Shown here: one piece after another, positions 1 to 9,121 of the stretch
How positions within the stretch are numbered: the first letter of the stretch is position 1
Layout of the letters: the number at the start of each line of letters is the position of its first letter
From: DATJOQ01 sp050010455
GTDB lineage: Bacteria > Desulfobacterota > Binatia > Binatales > Binataceae
Assembly: GCA_050010455.1 (NCBI GenBank)
Contig: JBEKLA010000006.1
Coordinates: 1 to 41,020 of the forward strand
DNA length: 41,020 bases
Direction of reading: 5' to 3'
The notes under the pieces: generated by a model
What the model saw: the letters and a program-made list of their open reading frames with translations, nothing else
Database searches by the model: none
What the model was told of the DNA's origin: nothing
Program-made: the position numbers and the translations under genes

Positions 1-2441
1 GGCCTTATTTTCATCTTCTGCGGACCGACCGGTGGGGATATCCACTCGTCTATCCTAAGAACACTTTCATGGTGAGGACCAGTGTAGATCGTCGGGAGAC
101 AGGTACCCACTACACTCCGAAATCACTCACTGAGGCCATCGTCAAAGAAACACTGGAGCCGCTCGTCTATGTCGGTCCTGCCGAGGGCAAACCGCGCGAA
201 GAGTGGCGACTGAGATCGGCGGCCGAGCTTCTTGACCTCAAAATCTGCGATCCAGCGATGGGCTCGGGGGCATTCCTCGTTCAGGTCTGCCGATGGCTGG
301 CGGAGCGACTAGTCGAGGCCTGGGCAGAAGCGCAAAAACATGGCAACGCGATCACGGCGGACGGTGAGGTCGTCGATGAGATCGGCTCGCGTGAGCCAAT
401 GCGCAAAGACGCCGAAGAAAGATTGCTCATTGCGCGCCGCCTGATTGCCGAGCGCAGTCTTTATGGCGTCGACGTGAATCCTCTCGCTGTCGAACTTGCG
501 AAATTGTCGATATGGCTGGTCACACTGGCAAAAGGGCGCCCGTTCGGTTTCCTTGATCACAATCTGCGGTGCGGAGATAGTTTGCTCGGTATCACGAGTC
601 TCGAACAACTCCATTATCTCGATCTCAATCCGGGGAAGGGAAGTTCGAAGAAACTTTTTGCGCACAAGATCGACGAGGCCGTGGCCGGCGCCATCAAGCT
701 GCGAATGGAGCTGCGTTCCCGGCCAATCAAAGATGTCCATGACGTCGAGATTATGGCGAGTCTAGACGAACAGGCGCGGGCGGCACTCCAACTTCCTTCG
801 ACCGTCGCCGATGCTCTCGTCGGAGAGTACCTTGCTGCTCAAGGCAAGGCTTTCGATTTAACGACGTTGTCAATTAGAGCGGGTGACGCTCTAGAGTCCG
901 ATTCGTCAAAGCTGGAGGCGATTGCAAGCCGAGCGGCGGAGTGCCTCAACAGAGATCTTCCTCCCGGGAAATCACTTCGTCGTCCCTTTCATTGGCCCTT
1001 GGAGTTCCCCGAGGTTTTTGAGCGGGAGAGGCCGGGTTTCGACGGAATGGTCGGAAATCCCCCATTCATCGGAAACAAGTATTGGAAAGAACGCCTTGGG
1101 GCGAGTTTTCAAAACCAAGCCAAGCTAATTCTCGGAACACCGCCGGGCAAAATTGACTTGAGTGTGGTATTTCATCGCCGCGTCGCCGATGTTCTCCGTG
1201 ACAAGGGCGCCTACGGCCTCCTCGCAACGGACAATATCGCAGAAGGAAGCGCGATCTCAGTCGGATTGGGAGTGATTGCAGCCGCAGGGAACTTCTTCTT
1301 TACGAAGAAGGGAGTGCCCTGGCCTGGTACGGCTGCCGTATCCATCTCAATCATCTGCTTCTTCAAGGGCAAGTATGAGTCGCAAAAATCAGCAAATGGC
1401 GTTCGATGTGACCTTATTGGACCACGGCTTCAGCCAATCGAAGAGGACAACTGGGAGCCCAGAACACTCGATTATGGGCTCTTCAGTTTCGCGGGCGTCG
1501 ATAACAGCAAGGGTCTCGCGTTCGTTATCACGCCTGAAAGCGAATGGTTCGAACCATTGCGGGATGAGCCCAATTCGCTCTTGGTTCCCTATGTTACCGG
1601 CGATGATATCACCACTCACGCCCTGACACGCGTGGACCGATGGGCGCTTGACATCGCAGATCGAAATCTCGACGAGATTGAGCGCGCTTATCCGATTGCC
1701 CACAGATTTCTTTTCGACGTCGTCAAACCGACCAGAACGCCAGCCGCACTAAAGAGCTACAAGGGTTTGATTGACCGCTGGTGGCAATTTTGGAACCACC
1801 GCGCGGACCAGATGCGGCGTCTCCGTCTGCGGCGGGATTTTATAGCATACTGCAAAGTCACGAAGTACCCCATTTGTGTGCTTGCACCGTCAGAGTGGAT
1901 TTATACGAACAAGGTAATATTGATTGGCATTGATCGTGGCGATGAATTGACAATCGCGCTGAGTACATTCTTTCGCTTATGGCTAGATAAGTTCTCCGGT
2001 GGGCGCCTTGAAGGTCGCCTGAGTTTATCAATCAGCGAATCCATCGCAAAGTTTCCTCTGCCCGGCCATTCAGTCAGTGGTTCCGGTGTCTTGGCAGCGC
2101 AGGCATTCAATGCCTTGGCCGTTCAGTGGTCCCGTGACAATGGCGCTGGAATGACCGACGTGATGAACGCAATCCACTCTCCTGAAACAAACGACCAGCG
2201 CATCACAGAACTCCGGTGTCGGTTGCACGAGATCGACGTCGCTGTGGCTGCCGCGTTCGATTGGTCGGACCTGGACCTGTCATCCGCGTTCATAGAGCAG
2301 GAAGCCGAAGCTGAACGAGACAAGTGGCGTTTCCAGCTATCGGATCAGGTGCGTGCGGACGTTCTGACTCGGCTGATTGATTTGAACCGCGAGCGATCGG
2401 AGCCGCAGGAGACCGTGTTGGTCCGGGGAGCCAGGCGATGA
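1..2441 (+). CDS. drmMI: DISARM adenine-specific DNA methyltransferase DrmMI (5' partial)
   Basis: This is an N6-adenine DNA methyltransferase of the Eco57I/type IIG-like fold. In class 1 DISARM it marks host DNA as self. The frame is open to the left window edge with no stop, so the Met at 69 is internal and the N-terminal region is missing. Counting from that Met, the sequence shows the GTHYTP entry motif (about 12-17), SAM-binding motif I DPAMGSGAFL (61-70) and the catalytic NPPF motif (about 330). A target-recognition-like region and a helical C-terminus follow. The stop overlaps the drmA start as ATGA, so the two genes are translationally coupled. Identification rests on these motifs together with the drmA-drmB-drmC neighbours. 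Confidence 0.9.
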   Translation, partial: PYFHLLRTDRWGYPLVYPKNTFMVRTSVDRRETGTHYTPKSLTEAIVKETLEPLVYVGPAEGKPREEWRLRSAAELLDLKICDPAMGSGAFLVQVCRWLAERLVEAWAEAQKHGNAITADGEVVDEIGSREPMRKDAEERLLIARRLIAERSLYGVDVNPLAVELAKLSIWLVTLAKGRPFGFLDHNLRCGDSLLGITSLEQLHYLDLNPGKGSSKKLFAHKIDEAVAGAIKLRMELRSRPIKDVHDVEIMASLDEQARAALQLPSTVADALVGEYLAAQGKAFDLTTLSIRAGDALESDSSKLEAIASRAAECLNRDLPPGKSLRRPFHWPLEFPEVFERERPGFDGMVGNPPFIGNKYWKERLGASFQNQAKLILGTPPGKIDLSVVFHRRVADVLRDKGAYGLLATDNIAEGSAISVGLGVIAAAGNFFFTKKGVPWPGTAAVSISIICFFKGKYESQKSANGVRCDLIGPRLQPIEEDNWEPRTLDYGLFSFAGVDNSKGLAFVITPESEWFEPLRDEPNSLLVPYVTGDDITTHALTRVDRWALDIADRNLDEIERAYPIAHRFLFDVVKPTRTPAALKSYKGLIDRWWQFWNHRADQMRRLRLRRDFIAYCKVTKYPICVLAPSEWIYTNKVILIGIDRGDELTIALSTFFRLWLDKFSGGRLEGRLSLSISESIAKFPLPGHSVSGSGVLAAQAFNALAVQWSRDNGAGMTDVMNAIHSPETNDQRITELRCRLHEIDVAVAAAFDWSDLDLSSAFIEQEAEAERDKWRFQLSDQVRADVLTRLIDLNRERSEPQETVLVRGARR

Positions 2442-5400
2442 GCCCGAGTTTGGAAGACGCCGCCGCAAACGCCTGGCTGCTTATTGACTCTGGTCGACAG
2501 AGCGGCAAATTTCCCTACCCGCAATTCGCGATCGAGCTCGATGGAGAGCGCAAGCTCTATGCGGCTGTCACCGAAGGCGATTGGCTTTTGTCGGCCGACG
2601 CTTCGGGCGACGTGACACGCGTCGGGCGCGTGTTGCGCGTTCGGTCGGACCTCGCAAAGACGACCCTCTACTTCGATCGGTTACGGACCGTCGATGAGGG
2701 CGCCGCTCTTGACGCGGCAGGCCTCGCGTTGCCGGCCACGGGTTCGACCTCGCGGTTGCAATGGAGCGACTTCATCGCGGCGTTGCCGAAGCTGACGGGT
2801 CTTACGCTCGACGACGTGCCGCTAATCAGCGACCAAGCTTACATCCGCGAGCTTCTTCAACTTGCGGTATTGGACGACCTCCTGGGTCCCGCTAAGGGTC
2901 CGCACGAACAGATCGTCGACATGGGTGTCCGCGACAGGTACCTGGTCGGTAAACTCGCGCCCCGTGAAGACGATAGTGGCGGTATCGAAGGGCTGGAAGG
3001 TCCGCTGGCCACTGAAGCGGAAGAGGAGCCCGATGGTCTTGAGGTCCATCACGGACATCATGAACCGGGAGCCGAATTCGACAGCACGACGGGCCGTGTC
3101 GATGCCGAAGCTGATTCGGCGGACGAGATTGATGCCTCCAGTAACCAGTCCCTCATCCCTTCGAGCTTCGGGATGACGTTTTGCGTCGACGGCGATGTCG
3201 ACCGTATCGAAGTGGCTGCGAAGTGGGGTCAGTATGTTCGCGTCTACGATCACGAACATACCAAGACGGTGAACAAGAAGATCAAAGACGCAGAGGGGAA
3301 CGTGATCCGTACCGAGCGAGCCGACGTTAAGGTCAGAGTCTGGCAACGGGTTCCTTGCGGGGGCAAGCTGACGATCGATCTCGTCAAAGGAGTCGTTTCC
3401 CATCGCGCGCCTGACAGCGAGCATCCGGAAGTCCGCGTGCAAGGCACCATCCGGGACAAGAACGCGAATGGTGACCGGCTGGTGACGTTGTTCCTCGTCA
3501 ACGCGCAACAGGAACCCAAGGAGAACAAGGATTCGGCTTGGGTCTTCCAGCCGGAGTTGATCGTTCGGGCCGCAGGCGAATCCGACAAAGCCATTTTCAG
3601 ACGACGCGTCGCGCTCTCCGGCAAAGACGACGACGAGGAGCGCAAGGCGCTGGAAATGATATACCGCGAGCAGGTCGAATTCGCGGTCGGTCACGGTGTA
3701 GCTGTTCACGCGAAGACCGATGACGATAACCCCGAGCGTGCCCATGAAGTGCGCACGGTGGTGATGCCGCAATACGAGGTGCCGGTGACCGAGACGCCCG
3801 GCCTTCGGCCAGAGGACCGGCCTGCGATGCGTCAGATGGTCGAAAAGGGTCATCTCGACATGGAGGTCATTGCAGAAATGGATAGGGCCGAGCTTGTCGC
3901 CGTCCTGTCCGCCCTCGCAAGCGATTATGGGAAGTGGACCGAGGAGCAAAGAAGCCGCATCGGTGCCGATGTCGCCGGACACGACGCACAAGCGGCTGCT
4001 GCTCTCGACCGCTGCAAGGAAATAGAGCGGCGTCTTGAAGAAGGCATTGCCGTTCTGGCCGACGCTAGCAACGAGAATGTCTTGGCGGCCTTTCGTTTCG
4101 CCAACCGTGCGATGGCACGGCAGCGCGTCCATAGCCTCTTTGCCCTCTCGCAGCGTCGCGGCGAGAACAAGACGCTGGCGGAATTCGAGCAGCGCCAGAA
4201 TCGCTCGTGGCGGCCATTTCAGCTCGCCTTCATTCTTCTCTCGATCCCATCTTTGGCCGATCCGACCCACAAAGATCGCACTAACCCCGTCGAAGCCTTC
4301 GCCGATTTGCTTTGGTTCCCGACGGGCGGCGGTAAGACCGAAGCCTATCTTGGAGTTGCCGCTTTCGCGATGGCCATGCGCTGCTTTCAGGGCAAGCTAG
4401 GAGGCTATGATGGCGGTCGCGGACTGACCGTGATCATGCGCTACACGCTACGTCTCCTCACGCTGCAACAGTTCCAGCGCGCTTCGGCCTTGATCTGCGC
4501 AATGGAGCTACTGCGGCAGGAAGCGGCTGCTGCTGGCGACAAATCTTTGGGAAGCGAGCCGTTCACTATCGGCCTGTGGGTAGGTAATAAGGTCACGCCG
4601 GGTTCCACCGAGGACAGCCACAAGGCGATTCAAGACATTCGCAACCCCGAAAAGTTCGATGCCCGGGGCACATCGCCTGCGCAGTTGACCAGCTGTCCGT
4701 GGTGCGGCTGCGATATATCGCCGAAGCACGACGTGGAAGTCGATATGACGGCCCGAAGGACGACGATCTACTGCGGTGACAAGCTGGGCCGCTGCGAGTT
4801 CTCGAAGGGCAAATCAAGCAAAAGGCCACATCCCGGCATTCCGGTCCTTGTCGTCGATGAGGAAATCTACCATCGGCCGCCGTCGATGATGATCGCCACG
4901 GTGGACAAGTTCGCGTTGATGGCGTGGCGCGGCGAGGTACGAACGCTGTTCGGACGGGCGAACACCGAGTGCCCACGACATGGCCTTCTTTGGCCCGGCG
5001 CCGATTGCACCGGGAACCACCGTGTTTACAAGGGTCTACCGAGCACGACGGTCAAGAACATAACCGCACTCAGGCCGCCCGATTTGATCATCCAGGACGA
5101 ATTCCACCTCATCAGCGGTCCGCTGGGCACGATGGTCGGACTCTACGAGACCGCGATAAACGAGCTTTGCAGCTGGAAACTGGAAGACCACACGGTCCAA
5201 CCCAAGATCGTGGCCTCGACCGCTACGGTGCGGAAAGCGACAGAGCAAGTAAACAACGTCTTCATGCGACGCGTCGCCGTTTTTCCACCGCACGGCCTCG
5301 ATATCTCTGACAACTTTTTCTCGATTCAGCGGTCGATCGGATTGATGCCGGGTCGCCGCTATCTCGGTGTCTGTTCGCCGGGAAGCTCGCGACCGGCGAT

Positions 5401-6493
5401 GCTGATCCGCGTGTACACGGCATTCCTTACCGCTTCGCAGGCATTGTTCGACCACTTCGGCCAAGCGGCAGACCCGTATCTGACGACGGTCGGATATTTC
5501 AATTCGCTCCGAGAGCTTGGCGGTATGCGCCGCCTTGCCGAGGACGACGTGCAGACGCGCTCCTATCGCGTCCAGATGAGTCTCGTCGACCGGCCAGGAC
5601 TAGCGCAACGCAGCGTCAGCAACATTCGCGAGTTGACATCCCGTGTCTCCAGCCGCGACATTCCGAAATATCTCGATCAGCTGGAGATCAAGTTCAAAGC
5701 CGAGTTCGATACAGCTCTCGGTCGCTACGTCACCCGGTGGGCAGAAGGCGAGGCACGCTCTATCGATGTCGTACTCGCGACCAACATGCTGTCCGTGGGC
5801 GTCGATGTGAATCGTCTGGGCCTGATGGTCGTAAACGGGCAACCGAAAGGCACTGCCGAGTACATTCAGGCGACGAGCCGCGTCGGCCGTTTCTTTCCCG
5901 GCCTCGTTTGCACGGTCCTCACATGGGCGCGCCCGCGCGACCTCTCCCACTACGAGACCTTCGAGCACTATCACGCGACCTTCTACAAACATGTCGAGGC
6001 GCAGTCGGTCACGCCGTTCTCGCCGCGCGCGATGGATCGTGGTTTGACGGGCACCTTCCTCAGCGTCATGCGCTTGGAAAATCCGGCCTTCAATCCGAAT
6101 CCCGGTGCCGGGTCGCTGGACAAGCCCGATCGTCCGGAGGCCGTGAAGGCGAGAGACTTGCTTGTCGGGCGGGCGTGGGAGATTTCGCACGAAACCGCTC
6201 TCAGAGACCTCGCTTCGAGCGAGCTCAAGGAACGTCTCGATGAATGGGCGCACGAAGCGGGCAAAGGCGGCAGAACGCTTGCCTACGAGAAGAAGGGACC
6301 GAACCGCGCCACGATGGTGGCGCTCCTCAAGAGGCCGGGCATCCAAGCGTGGGATAATTTCACCGTACCGATGTCCATGCGCGAAGTTGAGCCCGGCGTC
6401 GGCCTTATCATGAGCACCATCAGATTCGGCGGCAGCGAACCCGACTGGACGCCGCCCGTCGTCCCTCCGGACGACAGCGGGGGTGACGCATGA
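2438..6493 (+). CDS. drmA: DISARM helicase DrmA
   Basis: This 1,351-residue protein is a superfamily 2 helicase-like ATPase and a core DISARM subunit. With DrmB it forms the DNA-binding complex that recognises unmethylated invading DNA. Visible motifs are Walker A PTGGGKTEA (about 627), a DEFH box in IIQDEFHLISGP (about 887), motif III STATVRKA (about 927) and motifs V/VI ATNMLSVGVDVN...QATSRVGR (about 1113-1150). A four-cysteine cluster beginning CPWCGC lies between Walker A and DEFH and probably binds zinc. An acidic, low-complexity linker occupies about residues 185-245. The start overlaps the drmMI stop and the stop overlaps the drmB start, both as ATGA. The length fits class 1 DrmA. Confidence 0.93.
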   Translation: MSPSLEDAAANAWLLIDSGRQSGKFPYPQFAIELDGERKLYAAVTEGDWLLSADASGDVTRVGRVLRVRSDLAKTTLYFDRLRTVDEGAALDAAGLALPATGSTSRLQWSDFIAALPKLTGLTLDDVPLISDQAYIRELLQLAVLDDLLGPAKGPHEQIVDMGVRDRYLVGKLAPREDDSGGIEGLEGPLATEAEEEPDGLEVHHGHHEPGAEFDSTTGRVDAEADSADEIDASSNQSLIPSSFGMTFCVDGDVDRIEVAAKWGQYVRVYDHEHTKTVNKKIKDAEGNVIRTERADVKVRVWQRVPCGGKLTIDLVKGVVSHRAPDSEHPEVRVQGTIRDKNANGDRLVTLFLVNAQQEPKENKDSAWVFQPELIVRAAGESDKAIFRRRVALSGKDDDEERKALEMIYREQVEFAVGHGVAVHAKTDDDNPERAHEVRTVVMPQYEVPVTETPGLRPEDRPAMRQMVEKGHLDMEVIAEMDRAELVAVLSALASDYGKWTEEQRSRIGADVAGHDAQAAAALDRCKEIERRLEEGIAVLADASNENVLAAFRFANRAMARQRVHSLFALSQRRGENKTLAEFEQRQNRSWRPFQLAFILLSIPSLADPTHKDRTNPVEAFADLLWFPTGGGKTEAYLGVAAFAMAMRCFQGKLGGYDGGRGLTVIMRYTLRLLTLQQFQRASALICAMELLRQEAAAAGDKSLGSEPFTIGLWVGNKVTPGSTEDSHKAIQDIRNPEKFDARGTSPAQLTSCPWCGCDISPKHDVEVDMTARRTTIYCGDKLGRCEFSKGKSSKRPHPGIPVLVVDEEIYHRPPSMMIATVDKFALMAWRGEVRTLFGRANTECPRHGLLWPGADCTGNHRVYKGLPSTTVKNITALRPPDLIIQDEFHLISGPLGTMVGLYETAINELCSWKLEDHTVQPKIVASTATVRKATEQVNNVFMRRVAVFPPHGLDISDNFFSIQRSIGLMPGRRYLGVCSPGSSRPAMLIRVYTAFLTASQALFDHFGQAADPYLTTVGYFNSLRELGGMRRLAEDDVQTRSYRVQMSLVDRPGLAQRSVSNIRELTSRVSSRDIPKYLDQLEIKFKAEFDTALGRYVTRWAEGEARSIDVVLATNMLSVGVDVNRLGLMVVNGQPKGTAEYIQATSRVGRFFPGLVCTVLTWARPRDLSHYETFEHYHATFYKHVEAQSVTPFSPRAMDRGLTGTFLSVMRLENPAFNPNPGAGSLDKPDRPEAVKARDLLVGRAWEISHETALRDLASSELKERLDEWAHEAGKGGRTLAYEKKGPNRATMVALLKRPGIQAWDNFTVPMSMREVEPGVGLIMSTIRFGGSEPDWTPPVVPPDDSGGDA

Positions 6494-8340
6494 TCGGCGA
6501 AAAGACCCCTGTCGGCGAAGTGCGACCCAGTCAGCTCCTCTGGACTTACGGTCCAGGCGCTCTGATCGACTTGCCCAGCCTGTCGGTCGTGACACTCGCC
6601 ATCGACCGATGGGAGGTGAATCGCTGTCAGCCGATTGAAGAGGCGCGACTGCTGGCGGCGGTGCGACGCGAGCTGGGGCCGCAGGTCGAAAGCTTGCGCA
6701 TGCCGCCGTTCCAGAAGAGCGAAGGCGCCGATCCCTTCTCTGCGGAAGCATTTATCGGCGTACCGGTCAGGCCGTTTCCCCGTTGGCTGCGCTGCGTCAA
6801 ATGCGGGCTCTTGTCCGCATACGACCTTGGCCTTTTCGATTGCAAGGAAAACCGGTTCCGTCCTGAACGAACGAGATTTGTACACAAGGACTGTAAAGGT
6901 TCGAAAGGCGATCAACCCGCCAGAGATGCCGATGCGGTTCCTGCCCGTTTCCTGCTGGCCTGTCGGAATGGCCACTTGGACGATTTTCCGTGGCACTACT
7001 TCGTCCACGGCGGGCCGTCCGGCTGCAAAGGAACGCTTCGTTTCTTCGAAAGTGGAGCGTCGCTTCAAACTGAAAATCTGTGGGTCAAATGCGACCAGTG
7101 CGGAGCTTCACGCAATATGGCCCACGCGTTCGGCAAGGCGGCACGCGACAACCTCCCGAGTTGCCGCGGTCGCCACCCGCACATGGATCAATACGACACC
7201 GGCTGTCAGGAGCAGGCCAGAGCGGTTCTTCTCGGCGCGACGAACAGTTGGTTCCCCATAACGCTCTCTGCATTGGCCATTCCTCTCGCTCGCGACCCTA
7301 TTTCGCAGCTTGTGCAGGACGGATGGGACTATTTCGCCGACGTGGACTCGGAGGCCGAAGTCGCAGTCACCGTAAGAACACTCAAGAAGACAGGTGCGCT
7401 GCCCGGCATCGACAAGCATTCCTCCAAGGCCATCTGGGACGTTATCCAATCGGTCAAAGCCGGCACTGCCGCGACCGGAGTCACCGACGCCGACATCAAG
7501 GGGCCGGAATGGGAGGTTTTGACTGACCCAAACCCGCCGACCGACTGGCCGCATTTTCTCAGCAAGAGAGTGGAAACGCCGACGGAGTTCAAGAAGCAGA
7601 TCGCGGGAGTCCTCCTTCTGGAGCGGCTGCGCGAGGTAAACGCGCTGCTCGGCTTCACACGCGTCGAAGCTCCCGAGGAAACGGCCAATCCGGCCGACCG
7701 CCCCCCCAGGGCCGCTTTGTGCAAAGACGCTCCCCGATGGGTGCCGGCGACACAGGTTCATGGCGAAGGCATCTTCATTAGATTCGCCGAAGCCGAGATT
7801 CAGAAGTGGGAGGGACGAGACGCGGTAACGGCGAGAAACGTTAATCTGCTCGGCGGTCACCGTGGTTGGCGAAATTCCAGGAAACTGGACCCCGACGAAG
7901 CTTATCCGGGCATCCGGTATGCAATGCTTCACACGCTGTCCCATCTGCTGATCCGGGAGCTGGCGCTCGAATGCGGCTACAATGCCGCCAGTATCAGAGA
8001 ACGTATCTACGCGGACACGGAAGGGGACCGAAAGCAGGCGGGCATCTTGATTTACACCGCCGCTGCGGATTCCGACGGAACCCTCGGAGGGCTCGTCGAA
8101 CTCGGCCGACCTGAAAATCTGGGGCGCCTGCTCAAGCAGGCGCTGACTCGCGCCGGGATTTGTTCATCCGACCCGCTATGCTCGGAGCACAAACCCGCGG
8201 ATGACCGCTCTCTCCACGCCGCTGCATGCCACGCCTGTTCCTTCGTCTCGGAAACATCCTGTGAAATGGGCAATCGTTATATCGATCGGGCTCTGCTGGT
8301 GCCGACGCTGGAGACCGACGACGCTGCATTTTTCGATTGA
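6490..8340 (+). CDS. drmB: DISARM protein DrmB (DUF1998)
   Basis: This 616-residue DUF1998 protein is the obligate partner of DrmA in DISARM. Zinc-ligand pairs are visible: CVKCG (about 97), CRNGHLDDFPW (about 158, a strongly conserved DrmB signature), CDQCG (about 201), and the C-terminal set CHACSFVSETSCEMGN typical of DUF1998. DrmB has no enzymatic motif of its own and is thought to work with DrmA on DNA. The start overlaps the drmA stop (ATGA). A 9-bp gap separates its stop from drmC. The family assignment is firm because both the motifs and the gene order match class 1 DISARM. Confidence 0.93.
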   Translation: MIGEKTPVGEVRPSQLLWTYGPGALIDLPSLSVVTLAIDRWEVNRCQPIEEARLLAAVRRELGPQVESLRMPPFQKSEGADPFSAEAFIGVPVRPFPRWLRCVKCGLLSAYDLGLFDCKENRFRPERTRFVHKDCKGSKGDQPARDADAVPARFLLACRNGHLDDFPWHYFVHGGPSGCKGTLRFFESGASLQTENLWVKCDQCGASRNMAHAFGKAARDNLPSCRGRHPHMDQYDTGCQEQARAVLLGATNSWFPITLSALAIPLARDPISQLVQDGWDYFADVDSEAEVAVTVRTLKKTGALPGIDKHSSKAIWDVIQSVKAGTAATGVTDADIKGPEWEVLTDPNPPTDWPHFLSKRVETPTEFKKQIAGVLLLERLREVNALLGFTRVEAPEETANPADRPPRAALCKDAPRWVPATQVHGEGIFIRFAEAEIQKWEGRDAVTARNVNLLGGHRGWRNSRKLDPDEAYPGIRYAMLHTLSHLLIRELALECGYNAASIRERIYADTEGDRKQAGILIYTAAADSDGTLGGLVELGRPENLGRLLKQALTRAGICSSDPLCSEHKPADDRSLHAAACHACSFVSETSCEMGNRYIDRALLVPTLETDDAAFFD

Positions 8341-8349
8341 GGGGCAGGC

Positions 8350-9108
8350 GTGAAAAAACTGATCGAAGCAATCATCGAACTCGTCTCCAACAGCCCCCCG
8401 GATAAAACCGAGCAGCTCGCCGACTCGATCAGGCGACTTTCCGACACGCAAGACGCTCAGTCGCTCACAAGCTGGGCCGCAAACCCGCGTGCAAAGAGCG
8501 CATTGACTGAACTGATTACCGCATGGCGAGGTCTCGACATACCGACCGCCGAGCTTGCCGGAATGATGACGGCTGCGAGTGCAGCCTATCATCGGGCCAA
8601 AGACGAACAGGAAATAGAGCTCGTCTGGACCGGTCCATCGAGCAAGCTGATCGCGACCCGGAAGACGGAACAAGCCCTCCTTCAGGTAATCGACGCAGCG
8701 CAGTCGCGACTCTTCATAACCAGCTTCGTCGCCTATGACGTGGCGTCGATCATGAGCGCTTTGCGCAAGGCCGTCGACCGTGGCGTCGAGGTATCGATGT
8801 TGCTCGAATCCAGCGACAAACATGGTGGTGGCGTCTCCATGGACGTTATTGGCCAAATGAGAACCGCCCTTCCCGCCGCCCGAATCTATTTTTGGGCCGA
8901 CAAAGGAGATTCCTTCGCAGGCGGTAAGGTTCACGCCAAAGTTGCTGTTTGCGACGAATCTGTTTGCTTCATTTCCAGTGCCAACCTCACTGGGCACGCT
9001 ATGGAAAAGAACATGGAGGCCGGCGTGTTGATACGCGGCGGTTCTTTGCCGACTAAACTACAGAATCACCTCGAAGCTCTGGTAACAATCAAGATATTGA
9101 AGAATTGA
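8350..9108 (+). CDS. drmC: DISARM phospholipase-D-like protein DrmC
   Basis: This 252-residue protein belongs to the phospholipase D/nuclease superfamily and is the DISARM subunit DrmC. One clear HKD-type motif is present, HAKVAVCDESVCFISSANLT at about residue 195, followed by the EKNMEAGVLI strand usual after it. A second HKD motif is not evident, so an active enzyme would need to dimerise. Earlier experimental work on DISARM found DrmC less essential than DrmA and DrmB. The ATG, read as GCGTGAAAA, may start one codon away as GTG. The gene follows drmB after 9 bp and precedes the ATPase gene by 13 bp, which supports one operon. Confidence 0.88.
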   Translation: MKKLIEAIIELVSNSPPDKTEQLADSIRRLSDTQDAQSLTSWAANPRAKSALTELITAWRGLDIPTAELAGMMTAASAAYHRAKDEQEIELVWTGPSSKLIATRKTEQALLQVIDAAQSRLFITSFVAYDVASIMSALRKAVDRGVEVSMLLESSDKHGGGVSMDVIGQMRTALPAARIYFWADKGDSFAGGKVHAKVAVCDESVCFISSANLTGHAMEKNMEAGVLIRGGSLPTKLQNHLEALVTIKILKN

Positions 9109-9121
9109 TAAGAGATCGTTG

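Noticed and set aside
2822..4270. 482-codon open frame opposite drmA
   Set aside because: It is a shadow of drmA, low-complexity and without a ribosome-binding site.
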